64,000 nucleotides of DNA from Variovorax sp. Root473 (GTDB lineage Bacteria > Pseudomonadota > Gammaproteobacteria > Burkholderiales > Burkholderiaceae_C). Position numbers and translations under genes: made by a program. The notes beneath the pieces were generated by a model. That model did no database searches. It saw only the letters and a program-made list of their open reading frames with translations, and was not told the DNA's origin. The stretch is from the NCBI RefSeq assembly GCF_001426505.1, contig NZ_LMEV01000002.1, positions 307,534-371,533 on the forward strand, written 5' to 3'. This document shows positions 1-7,535 of the stretch, in pieces; position 1 is the first letter of the stretch; the number at the start of each line of letters is the position of its first letter.

Positions 1-60
1 GGCTCATTGCCCGGCTACGTCACGCTGGCCGACGGCGAACTGGCCGGCGACGGGCGATGA
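1..60 (+). CDS. C-terminal end of an unidentified protein (partial)
   Basis: The first 60 bases read open in frame 1 and end at TGA (58-60). They encode 19 residues ending GYVTLADGELAGDGR. Third positions are mostly G or C, as in the real genes of this window. The reading frame enters from outside the window, so the product cannot be named. It converges on the small lipoprotein gene at 125-277. It could be a chance opening; the short length is the main weakness. Confidence 0.35.
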   Translation, partial: GSLPGYVTLADGELAGDGR

Positions 61-124
61 AGTGCGGGCGTACGTCCCGTCCTGGGAAGCGCCCCGAGGC
101 CGGTCGACGAATGCCCCGGAAGTC

Positions 125-277
125 TCAGCCCAAGAACGGCGCGGGCATGACGGCGACGCTCGACGGCAAGGACGCCTTCGGCACCGGTACGCCGGGCTTG
201 CGCTTGCCATCGCAGGCCGCCGTCAGCAGGCCGAGACACAACAGAAGAACAAAGGCTGTGCTTCTCATGCGGCGCAT
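125..277 (-). CDS. Small predicted lipoprotein (50 aa)
   Basis: This short reading frame starts MRRMRSTAFVLLLCLGL and has a clear lipobox (LTAAC, with D following the cysteine). It would therefore be lipidated and anchored in a membrane. The mature part is only about 28 residues, proline- and valine-rich, with no domain I recognise. A second in-frame ATG lies at 268. It follows the phosphonate permease gene on the same strand after an 83-bp gap that contains a weak hairpin (GGCGCCA...TGGCGCC, near 313-333). It could be the last gene of that operon or an independent entericidin-sized lipoprotein. What is seen is the signal sequence and lipobox; the function is unknown. Confidence 0.5.
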   Translation of the reverse strand: MRRMRSTAFVLLLCLGLLTAACDGKRKPGVPVPKASLPSSVAVMPAPFLG

Positions 278-360
278 GCTAAGCCTGCAACATCGCGCGT
301 CAAGTCGGACGTGGCGCCAATCGGCATGGCGCCGCCGCTGTCAGAGCGCTGCGCGGTTCA

Positions 361-2076
361 TCAGCGTTGCCGCCAGGCCTGCGTGCGCTTCAGCGCCCCA
401 TGCCCGGCCAGCGCGAACAGCCCCCGGCCGACAGCGGCCGTGAGCATGATGAGCGAAGCCATCGCGGCCGCCGGCGCCACGTCGCCGGCGTCGTCCATGT
501 TGAGCACGGCGATGGCGGCCAGCGTGGTCTGCGGCGAATAGAGGAACACGACGGCCGACACGGTGGTCATCGCGTTGACGAAGAAGTAGCCGGCCACGTT
601 GAGCACCGTGGGCAGCGCCACCGGCAGGTGCACGCGCCACAGCGTGCGCCAGAACGGCACGCCCATCGATTCGGACACCAGCTCGTACTCGCGGTCGAGC
701 TGGCGCAGCGCGGTGAGCGACGTGAGGTGCGCCACCGAGAAAAAATGCGCCACGGTGCAGACCACCAGAATCGACATGCCGCCGTAGATGCCGTGCAGCG
801 GGTTCGAGGCCGAGTTGAAGAAGAAGATGTACCCCACGCCGAGCACCAGCCCCGGTACCGCCAGCGGCAGGTTGGCCAGCAGGTTCAGCAGCTCGCGCAG
901 CAGGCCGAAGTGGCGCGGCTTCTCTACGAAGTAGGCCGACACGAAGGTGGCGAGCGCACCCGCCACGGCCGCGCACAGCGCCAGGCGCAACGAGTTGACA
1001 TAGCTGCCCCAGCCGCCGCCATCCATGTTGCTGAAGTCGTAGTTCTTCAGCGTCGGCGTGAGCTTGTAGGGCCAGTAGCTGGCCAGCGAGGCGAACACGG
1101 CCATGCCGATCATCACGACGATGGCGAGGGCGGTGAGCGTGCAGAACACGAGCAGTGCGCGGTCGCGCGACTTCACCGGTTCCGGCTGATACGGCGTGGC
1201 GCGTGCCGACAGCGCCGCGGCCTGCTTGCGGCGCACGCGCCGTTCGACAAGAAACGACAGCACGGCCGGAATCAGCAGCACGAGGCCGACCACCGCACCC
1301 ATCTGAAAATTCTGCTGACCGACCACCTGCTTGTAGATGTCGGTCGCGAGCACGCCCGTCTGGCCGCCCACGACCTTGGGCACGCCGAAGTCGGTGATGA
1401 CCAGCACGAACACGACCATCGCGGCCACGATGAGGCCGTAGCGCGACGCCGGCAGCGTGACGGTGCGAAAGATGCGCCAGCGCGAGGCGCCCAGCGTCTG
1501 CGCCGCTTCGTACAGGCGCCCGTCCGAGGTGGCCATGGCGGTGGTAAGAATCAGCAGCGCATGCGGCAGCGTCCAGAACACCGAGCCGAGCACGATGCCC
1601 AGCGGGCCGTAGATCGACACGTCGCCCAGCAGCCCCTTGAACAGCCCCTGGTTGCCGAACAGGTAGATCAGGCTGATGGCCGGCAGCAGCGAAGGCGCAA
1701 GCAGCGGCATGAGCGCCACGGCGCGCAGCAGGCCCTTGGCGGGCATGCACGAGAGCGTGAGGCCGTAGGCGTACACGTAGGCGATGGCGGTGCAGAGCGC
1801 GGCGCTGATCATCGCGAGGCCGACGCTGTTGAAGGCCGACTGAACGAGCGCGGGGTTCTCGAAGTAGCGCACGAAATTCGTCAGAGCGACGAAGTTGCCG
1901 GCGCGGTCGTAGAAGCTCTGGCCGACCAACGCGCCGACGGGGAGCGCGACGATCACGACCAGCAGCAGCACGACGAGCCCTGCGGCGACGCCGGTGAGCC
2001 AGCGTTCGCGGTCGAAGTGGCCGGCACGCGGCATCGCCACCGGTCGGACGGCGATGGCGTCGGGAGAACTGCTCAT
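361..2076 (-). CDS. 2-aminoethylphosphonate ABC transporter, fused permease (PhnU/PhnV type)
   Basis: The 571-residue membrane protein contains two copies of the binding-protein-dependent permease domain in one chain, with about twelve hydrophobic segments. This is the layout of the single-gene permease in the putative 2-aminoethylphosphonate importers (PhnU2 family) and of FbpB-like iron permeases. The substrate call rests mainly on the partner binding protein at 3183-4217. The start ATG at 2076 was chosen because it gives MSSSPDAIAVRPVAM directly before the first membrane segment and lies 10 bp after the ATPase stop. The longer upstream frame merely reads through the ATPase gene. It is the last transporter gene of a three-gene operon transcribed binding protein, ATPase, permease. 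Confidence 0.82.
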   Translation of the reverse strand: MSSSPDAIAVRPVAMPRAGHFDRERWLTGVAAGLVVLLLVVIVALPVGALVGQSFYDRAGNFVALTNFVRYFENPALVQSAFNSVGLAMISAALCTAIAYVYAYGLTLSCMPAKGLLRAVALMPLLAPSLLPAISLIYLFGNQGLFKGLLGDVSIYGPLGIVLGSVFWTLPHALLILTTAMATSDGRLYEAAQTLGASRWRIFRTVTLPASRYGLIVAAMVVFVLVITDFGVPKVVGGQTGVLATDIYKQVVGQQNFQMGAVVGLVLLIPAVLSFLVERRVRRKQAAALSARATPYQPEPVKSRDRALLVFCTLTALAIVVMIGMAVFASLASYWPYKLTPTLKNYDFSNMDGGGWGSYVNSLRLALCAAVAGALATFVSAYFVEKPRHFGLLRELLNLLANLPLAVPGLVLGVGYIFFFNSASNPLHGIYGGMSILVVCTVAHFFSVAHLTSLTALRQLDREYELVSESMGVPFWRTLWRVHLPVALPTVLNVAGYFFVNAMTTVSAVVFLYSPQTTLAAIAVLNMDDAGDVAPAAAMASLIMLTAAVGRGLFALAGHGALKRTQAWRQR

Positions 2077-2086
2077 GCGCGTCTTG

Positions 2087-3160
2087 TCAGCGCGCCAGGA
2101 CCGACAGCGCGTGCAAAGGCAGCTGGATGTGCACCATGCTGCTCGGCACCAGCGGCTCTTCGCCGCCGCTGCGCGCATCGGCGGGCAACTCGGCTTCGAT
2201 CTCGATGCCCAGCGGCTCGCAAGCCAGGCGCGCCGAGGTGCGGTTGCCGAAGAACTCGGTGTCCAGCAGGCGCGCGGCAAAACTGTTGGTGCCGAGTTCG
2301 GAGCCGAAACGCTTCACCACCACATGCTCGGGCCGGATGCCCACGGTGGCTTGCGAACCGACGCTGAGGTTGCCCGGTGCGCAGAGCAGCTCGCTGTCGC
2401 GCACGCGCACCTTGCCGTCGGCCAGCACCGTGGCGGGCAGCATGTTCATGCGGCCCACGAAACCCGCCGCGAAGCGGGTGCGCGGCTGGCGGTACAGCTC
2501 GTCGGGCGTGCCGGCCTGCTCGATGCGGCCGTTGTGCATCAGCACCACGCGGTCGGCCATCGAGAGGGCTTCTTCCTGGTCGTGCGTGACCATGATGGTG
2601 ACGATGCCCAGGCGCTTCTGCAGCGCGCGGATCTCGCTGCGCAGCGTGGCACGCACCTGCGCGTCGAGCGCGGACAGCGGCTCGTCGAGCAGCAGCAGGC
2701 GCGGGTTGGGCGCCAGGGCACGCGCCAGCGCGATGCGCTGCTGCTGGCCGCCCGAGAGCTGCACGGGGTACTTGTCGGCATGTGCGGTGAGCCCGACGAG
2801 GTCGAGCATTTCGCGCGAGCGCTTGGCCATCTCGCGGGCCAGCGCACCCGTGGGGTGCAGGCCGTAGGCGATGTTCTGCGCTGCCGTGAGGTTGGGAAAC
2901 AGCGCATACGACTGGAACACCACGCCGAAACCGCGCGCCGCGGGCGGCAGGCCCGCGATGTCCTGGCCGCCGAGCAGGATCTGCCCGCTGTCGGCGCGCT
3001 CGATGCCGCACACGATGCGCAGCAGCGTGGTCTTGCCGCAGCCCGAAGGGCCGAGCAGGCAGACGAACTCGCCGGGCTCGATGTCCAGGTCGATACCGTC
3101 GAGCACGCGCGTGGCGCCAAAGGACTTGCCGATGCCGCGAAGGGAAAGAAAGCTGGTCAT
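2087..3160 (-). CDS. 2-aminoethylphosphonate ABC transporter, ATP-binding protein (PhnT type)
   Basis: This 357-residue ATPase energises the aminophosphonate importer at the inner membrane. Walker A (GPSGCGKT) is at residues 37-44, the Q-loop FQSYALFP near 82-89, the signature LSGGQQQR at 135-142 and Walker B LLLLDEP at 155-161. A C-terminal TOBE-like region (about 240-357) contains GIRPEHV, as in the PotA/FbpC/UgpC group. It sits 22 bp after the binding-protein gene and 10 bp before the permease gene, so all three are probably co-transcribed. By sequence alone it could serve iron or polyamine uptake. The neighbouring binding protein decides for aminophosphonate. Confidence 0.82.
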   Translation of the reverse strand: MTSFLSLRGIGKSFGATRVLDGIDLDIEPGEFVCLLGPSGCGKTTLLRIVCGIERADSGQILLGGQDIAGLPPAARGFGVVFQSYALFPNLTAAQNIAYGLHPTGALAREMAKRSREMLDLVGLTAHADKYPVQLSGGQQQRIALARALAPNPRLLLLDEPLSALDAQVRATLRSEIRALQKRLGIVTIMVTHDQEEALSMADRVVLMHNGRIEQAGTPDELYRQPRTRFAAGFVGRMNMLPATVLADGKVRVRDSELLCAPGNLSVGSQATVGIRPEHVVVKRFGSELGTNSFAARLLDTEFFGNRTSARLACEPLGIEIEAELPADARSGGEEPLVPSSMVHIQLPLHALSVLAR

Positions 3161-3182
3161 GTGCGGCTGCCCGGAACCCCGA

Positions 3183-4217
3183 TCACATCGGCTTTTTTTC
3201 GGCCTTGGCGTCGTAGCGCTTCGACCATTCCGTCAGGATGCGGTCGCGATTCGCAGCGGCCCAGTTGAAGTCGTTCTTGGCCAGCAGCTTCTCGACGTCG
3301 CCCGGTACGAACTCGAGCTTTTCCTGGATGCCCGGCAGCGCGAGCACGGCGAAGTTCTTCGCGTACAGCGCGTTGGCCTGCTTCGTCACAGCCCAGTCGG
3401 CCAGGGCCTTGGCGGCGTCCTGCTTCTTGCTGGTCTTGAGGATGCCCGTGGCTTCCATGTCCCAGCCCAGGCCTTCCTTGGGCAGCACGATGTCGATGGG
3501 CGCGCCGTCGCGCTTGGTCTTGTTGGCGCGGTATTCGAACGACATGCCCAGCGCGAACTCGCCGGCGCCCGCCTGGCGGCAAGGCTTGCTGCCCGACAGG
3601 CTGTACACGCCGATGTTCTGGTGCAGCGCGTCCATGTACTTCCAGGCCTTGTCTTCACCCATCATCTGGATCCAGCCCGACACCATCAGGTAGCCGGTGC
3701 CAGAAGCAGCGGGGTTGGGCATGGTGATCTGGCCCTTGTAGACCGGGTTGGTCAGGTCGGCCCAACTGGTGGGCTTGGGCAGGCTCTTCTTCGTGGCTTC
3801 GGCGGTGTTGAAGCAGATGGCCGACGACCACACGTCCATGCCGACCCATTTGGGCGGGTTGGCCGTGTCGCGCATGGTGGGCTTGATGGCCTCCAGGCCC
3901 TTGGGTGCGTAGGGCTGGAGCATGCCTTCCTTGTCCAGCAGCATCAGCGAGGTGGCGGCCAGGCCCCACACCACGTCGGCCTGCGGGTTGGCCTTTTCGG
4001 CCAGCAGCTTGGCGGTGACGATGCCGGTCGAATCACGCACGAACTTCAGTTCGATGGCGGGGTTTTCCTTTTCGAAGGCGGCCTTGTAGGCCTGCACCTG
4101 GTCGGCTTCGAGCGCGGTGTAGACCAGCAGCTCGGTGCGGCCCTGCGCCGATGCGGCGAAGGCCAGCGAGAACAGGGCGGCAGGCAAGGCGGCCCAACGG
4201 AGATGACGACACAGCAT
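3183..4217 (-). CDS. 2-aminoethylphosphonate-binding periplasmic protein (PhnS type)
   Basis: The 344-residue extracellular solute-binding protein has a signal peptide cleaved about at FAASAQG. The mature sequence TELLVYTALEADQVQAYKAA followed by RDSTGIVTAKLLAEK and the block SGSKPCRQAGAGEF are, as I recall, characteristic of the putative 2-aminoethylphosphonate-binding family (PhnS2). It would capture aminophosphonate in the periplasm for the permease and ATPase downstream. The ATG at 4217 was chosen because a GAGG ribosome site precedes it and it gives a normal signal peptide; a longer in-frame start at 4340 gives an unlikely N-terminus. A terminator-like hairpin and a perfect inverted repeat lie in its leader (4252-4324), suggesting regulated expression. 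No phosphonatase genes are in view. Confidence 0.82.
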   Translation of the reverse strand: MLCRHLRWAALPAALFSLAFAASAQGRTELLVYTALEADQVQAYKAAFEKENPAIELKFVRDSTGIVTAKLLAEKANPQADVVWGLAATSLMLLDKEGMLQPYAPKGLEAIKPTMRDTANPPKWVGMDVWSSAICFNTAEATKKSLPKPTSWADLTNPVYKGQITMPNPAASGTGYLMVSGWIQMMGEDKAWKYMDALHQNIGVYSLSGSKPCRQAGAGEFALGMSFEYRANKTKRDGAPIDIVLPKEGLGWDMEATGILKTSKKQDAAKALADWAVTKQANALYAKNFAVLALPGIQEKLEFVPGDVEKLLAKNDFNWAAANRDRILTEWSKRYDAKAEKKPM

Positions 4218-4251
4218 GGGAGATCCCTCGGTGTAAGAACAGGCGATGTAC

Positions 4252-4279
4252 GCAAAAAGAAAACACGGCCGGGGCCGTG
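4252..4279 (-). terminator. Intrinsic-terminator-like hairpin in the leader of the aminophosphonate operon
   Basis: On the minus strand the perfect inverted repeat CACGGCC-CC-GGCCGTG (4279-4264) is followed at once by TTTTCTTTTTG (4263-4253). That is a G/C stem plus U-tract as in a factor-independent terminator. It lies 35 nt before the start codon of the binding-protein gene and downstream of the inverted repeat at 4303-4324. No gene on this strand lies upstream for it to terminate, so it may act as an attenuator of the operon's own transcript. The loop is very small, which weakens the call. Confidence 0.5.
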
Positions 4280-4302
4280 AACGCAGCGATGCTCGCAGCG
4301 CT

Positions 4303-4324
4303 ATGTGACAAAGGTTTGTCACAT
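4303..4324. promoter_or_regulatory. Perfect 22-bp inverted repeat, probable operator
   Basis: ATGTGACAAA-GG-TTTGTCACAT has two perfect 10-bp arms around 2 bp. It lies between the divergent aminophosphonate operon (start 4217) and the ABC transporter gene (start 4477). Such symmetry suggests binding of a dimeric regulator. The TGTGA-N10-TCACA core is longer-spaced than a Crp site, so a GntR-type regulator is a possible alternative. No regulator gene is adjacent. Confidence 0.6.
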
Positions 4325-4476
4325 GACACGGCCCTGCCACAACGCGGCCGTGGGTGTCGCACGGCTGTCATGCCGGCATGGGTGCACCGAGTCGCCTTCA
4401 GCCCCGCTTAAGACGCACTTGTCTACGATGGGCGCCTCACGAGGTCCGGCGCCCCTGCGCCTGCGAGGAAATCCGC

Positions 4477-6291
4477 ATGTCATCTTCTGCTCCATCGCCC
4501 AACATCGCCGCGCGTGCCGGCGCGTTCGTCCAGGTCCTGCGCCGCGTGCTGCGGCTCGCGGCGCCCTACTTCAGTTCGGACGAAGAAAAATGGCGGGCGC
4601 GCCTCATGTTCGCGGGCATCGTGGCGCTGAACCTGGCGTACGTGTACGCGCTGGTGCTCTTCAACCAGTGGTACGGGCGCTTCTATGACGGGCTGCAGAA
4701 CAAGGATGCGGTGGTGTTCTGGCGCGAGATCCGCGTGTTCGCCTGGCTGGCCTTCTTCAACATCGCGATCCAGGTGGCGAAGTTCTACCTGACGCAGCTG
4801 CTGCAGCTGCGCTGGCGCTCCTGGATGACCCGCCACTACCTCGGCCGCTGGATGGCCGACCGCACCTTCTATCACCTGGAACTGGCGCGCTACGCGCACG
4901 CCGACGGCGCCACGCCCGACAACCCCGACCAGCGCATCCAGGAGGACATGCAGATGTTCACCAACGCCACGATGACGCTGTCGATGGAAATCCTGAACGC
5001 GGTGGTCACGCTGCTGAGCTTCGTCGGCATTCTCTGGGGCCTGTCGGGCACCTTCGACCTGCCGCTGGGCGGCAGCACCTACCAGGTCGCCGGCTCGATG
5101 GTGTGGCTGGCGCTGGTCTATTGCGTGGTCGGCACGGTCGTCACGCACTTCATCGGCCGGCCGCTGATCGGCCTGAACTTCCGCCAGCAGCGCTTCGAGG
5201 CCGACTTTCGCCACCACCTGGTGCGCGTGCGCGAGTACAGCGAAGCCATCGCGCTGGACCGCGGCGAGACGGTGGAGCGCGGCCAGCTCGACACGCGCTT
5301 CGGCGCCGTGCTGCGCAACTACCTGCAGCTGATCAAGAAGCAGAAGAACCTGGTCACCTTCACCGCGATGTTCGGCCAGGCGTCGGTGATCTTTCCGTTC
5401 ATCGTGTCGGCGCCGCGTTTCTTCAACGGCGCCATCCAGCTGGGCGCGCTGATCCAGATTTCATCGGCCTTCGACAAGGTGCAGGAATCGCTGAGCTGGT
5501 TCGTCGCCAACTACGACCGCGTGGCCGTCTGGCGCGCCACCACTGACCGCCTGATCAGCTTCGACGACGCGATGCGCGCCCACGCGGCGCGCGACATCGC
5601 ATTGCAACGCGACGACAACGCCGCCGCGCTGGACACCACCGACCTCACGCTCGCGCTGCCCAACGGCACGCAGCTGCTGGCCGGCGCCGCGCTGGCCGTG
5701 CGGCCCGGCGACAGCGTGCTGCTGCAGGGCCCGTCGGGCAGCGGCAAGTCCACGCTGTTTCGCACCTTCGCGGGCATCTGGCCGTTTGCGAGTGGCAAGG
5801 TGCAAGCCCCGGCCGACGCGGTCTTCATGCCGCAGCGCCCCTACCTGCCCGACGGCAAACTGCGCGAGGCGCTGACCTATCCGCACCCGGCCACCGGCTT
5901 CAGCGACGACCAGCTGCGCCAGGCCCTGGTCGATGCGCTCTTGCCCGACCTGGTGAACCGGCTCGACGACAGCGATGCCTGGAGCCAGAAGCTCTCGGGC
6001 GGCGAACAGCAGCGGCTGGCCATCGCGCGGGTGCTGCTGAAGAAGCCGGCCTGGCTCTTCGCGGACGAAGTGACCAGCGCGCTCGATGCACCGGCCGAAG
6101 CCGTGCTCTACCAGCGGCTGGCCGACACGGTGCGCGCGGGCGGCGGTGCGATGGTGTCGATCGCGCACCGTCCGGCGGTAGGCGATTTCCATGGCCAGCG
6201 GTGGACGCTGGTGCCGCAGGACGAAAGTGCAGCCGGTGGCGCGCGCTACCGGCTCGATACCTCTACAGCGGCTCAGGCCGCAGCGACGTAA
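4477..6291 (+). CDS. SbmA/YddA-like ABC transporter, permease fused to ATPase
   Basis: The 604-residue protein has an N-terminal membrane domain (about residues 40-330) with the motif NPDQRIQED typical of the SbmA/BacA/YddA and ABCD-type family. A C-terminal ATPase follows, with Walker [10 protein letters not shown] near 418-426, signature LSGGEQQR near 507-514 and a degenerate Walker [12 protein letters not shown]. Related proteins act as homodimeric exporters or peptide/vitamin transporters in the inner membrane; the substrate here is unknown. The ATG at 4477 follows a GAGGA site; an upstream in-frame ATG at 4354 reads an unlikely N-terminus. The gene converges on queC, and the two coding ends overlap by 19 bp. 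Confidence 0.82.
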   Translation: MSSSAPSPNIAARAGAFVQVLRRVLRLAAPYFSSDEEKWRARLMFAGIVALNLAYVYALVLFNQWYGRFYDGLQNKDAVVFWREIRVFAWLAFFNIAIQVAKFYLTQLLQLRWRSWMTRHYLGRWMADRTFYHLELARYAHADGATPDNPDQRIQEDMQMFTNATMTLSMEILNAVVTLLSFVGILWGLSGTFDLPLGGSTYQVAGSMVWLALVYCVVGTVVTHFIGRPLIGLNFRQQRFEADFRHHLVRVREYSEAIALDRGETVERGQLDTRFGAVLRNYLQLIKKQKNLVTFTAMFGQASVIFPFIVSAPRFFNGAIQLGALIQISSAFDKVQESLSWFVANYDRVAVWRATTDRLISFDDAMRAHAARDIALQRDDNAAALDTTDLTLALPNGTQLLAGAALAVRPGDSVLLQGPSGSGKSTLFRTFAGIWPFASGKVQAPADAVFMPQRPYLPDGKLREALTYPHPATGFSDDQLRQALVDALLPDLVNRLDDSDAWSQKLSGGEQQRLAIARVLLKKPAWLFADEVTSALDAPAEAVLYQRLADTVRAGGGAMVSIAHRPAVGDFHGQRWTLVPQDESAAGGARYRLDTSTAAQAAAT

Positions 6292-6977
6292 CGCTCCCAG
6301 CCCTTCTTGCGCAGGTCGCAGGCCGGGCATTCGCCGCAGCCGTAGCCCCAGGCCTGGCGGTGTTCGCGGTCGCCGAGGTAGCAGGTGTGGGTTTCTTCGA
6401 CGATCAGGTCGACCAGCGGCTGGCCGCCCAAGCGGTGGGCCAGCGCCCAGGTCTCGGCCTTGTCGATCCACATGAGCGGCGTCTCGATGACGAGGCGGCG
6501 CTCCAGGCCGAGCGACAGCGCCAGCTGCATCGCCTTCATCGTGTCGTCGCGGCAGTCGGGGTAGCCCGAGAAGTCGGTTTCGCACACGCCGGTGACGATC
6601 ACCTGCAGCCCGCGCCGGTAGGCGAGCGCGCCCGCGAGCGTGAGGAACAACAGGTTGCGCCCGGGCACGAAGGTGTTGGGCAGGCCGTCGGCCTGCATGG
6701 CGAAAGCGACTTCCTCGGTGAGCGACGAGCCCCCGAGCTGGGCCAGCGCGGCCAGCGTGAGCACATGGTCTTCGCCCAGGCGGGGGGCCCATTCGGGAAA
6801 GCGCTCGCGGATCTTGTCGAGCACGGTGCCGCGCACGTCGAGTTCGACGCGGTGGCGCTGGCCGTAGTCGAAGCCCAGGGTTTCGACACGCTGGTACTTG
6901 GACAGGGCCTCGGCCAGGCAGGTGGCCGAGTCCTGGCCGCCTGAAAAAAGAACGAGGGCGGTGGTGTGCAGGGGCAT
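6273..6977 (-). CDS. queC: 7-cyano-7-deazaguanine synthase QueC
   Basis: QueC converts 7-carboxy-7-deazaguanine to preQ0 with ATP and ammonia, a step in making the tRNA nucleoside queuosine. The N-terminal pyrophosphatase loop SGGQDS (residues 12-17) and the C-terminal zinc cysteines (C199, C214, C217, C220, in TCYLG and CGECPAC) are present. The 234-residue length is normal. I chose the ATG at 6977; an in-frame TTG three codons upstream (6986) is possible but less likely. No other queuosine gene is nearby. A 7-bp inverted repeat immediately upstream could fold over the ribosome site. Confidence 0.93.
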   Translation of the reverse strand: MPLHTTALVLFSGGQDSATCLAEALSKYQRVETLGFDYGQRHRVELDVRGTVLDKIRERFPEWAPRLGEDHVLTLAALAQLGGSSLTEEVAFAMQADGLPNTFVPGRNLLFLTLAGALAYRRGLQVIVTGVCETDFSGYPDCRDDTMKAMQLALSLGLERRLVIETPLMWIDKAETWALAHRLGGQPLVDLIVEETHTCYLGDREHRQAWGYGCGECPACDLRKKGWERYVAAA

Positions 6978-6983
6978 GTCCGT

Positions 6984-7000
6984 CAACGGCGGGGCCGTTG
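6984..7000 (-). promoter_or_regulatory. Perfect hairpin just upstream of the queC start
   Basis: CAACGGC-GGG-GCCGTTG is a perfect 7-bp inverted repeat with a 3-nt loop ending seven bases before the queC ATG (6977). In the mRNA it would occupy the ribosome-binding region, where no Shine-Dalgarno sequence is otherwise visible. It could limit initiation or be the tail of the preceding DUF1854 transcript. It does not look like a preQ1 riboswitch. Confidence 0.35.
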
Positions 7001-7064
7001 TAGTGCAAATGCGCGATTTTCGCAGCCGATCGATGCTGCGGGCCGCCCCTGTTCTGCGGCGCTT

Positions 7065-7535
7065 CTAGAGAAAGCGCTCCAGCAGCTTGCGCGACGCGCG
7101 ATCCAGCGCCTTTGCATCGGGAATGCGGAACTGCACGCCGTGCGCGCTCGCGATGAGCAGCGCGCCGCCTTCGAGCCGGCGGATGTCTTCCTCGGCCTTG
7201 AGCACGAAGCTGGTGTCGCCGCGGTCGGTGCCCACGGTCCAGGTGCTGGGCACGCCGAAGCTCGACACGCGATGCAGTTTCAGCAACGTCGGCGCAAAGT
7301 CGCGCACCGCGAGTTCTTCGTTCAGCAGCGCCTGCGCCGGTGCGGGCAGCCGGTCGACGCGGTCGACCCACACGAGTTCGCGGCCTTCGCTGCCGACCAG
7401 CGACACGCCCTCGTTGGGCGCGCTCAGCGGAAACGCGCGCACCGGCGTCACGCCGACGTGGCGCTCGCCCTGCGCGTCGGTCAGCACGAGGCGCCCGAAA
7501 GTGTCGCGTGCCAGTTCAAAGTTGTTGTTGCTCAT
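7065..7535 (-). CDS. DUF1854 protein associated with cyanophycin metabolism
   Basis: The 156-residue soluble protein matches what I know of the DUF1854 family, whose members occur beside an ABC transporter and cyanophycin synthetase genes in betaproteobacteria; its biochemical role is not established. It starts MSNNNFELARDTFGRLVL and carries the block GRELVWVDRVDRLP. No signal peptide or membrane segment is visible. Its ATG overlaps the stop of the ABC transporter gene by one base (TGATG, 7533-7537), so the two should be translationally coupled and may act together. QueC follows on the same strand after 87 bp. Confidence 0.82.
   Translation of the reverse strand: MSNNNFELARDTFGRLVLTDAQGERHVGVTPVRAFPLSAPNEGVSLVGSEGRELVWVDRVDRLPAPAQALLNEELAVRDFAPTLLKLHRVSSFGVPSTWTVGTDRGDTSFVLKAEEDIRRLEGGALLIASAHGVQFRIPDAKALDRASRKLLERFL

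Noticed and set aside
367..2367. A 666-codon plus-strand open frame opposite the aminophosphonate permease
   Set aside because: Rich in His, Arg and Gln with no domain; it is the antisense of a GC-rich gene on the other strand.
6978..7064. preQ1 riboswitch before queC
   Set aside because: No aptamer-like pseudoknot pattern or A-rich tail seen, only one simple hairpin.
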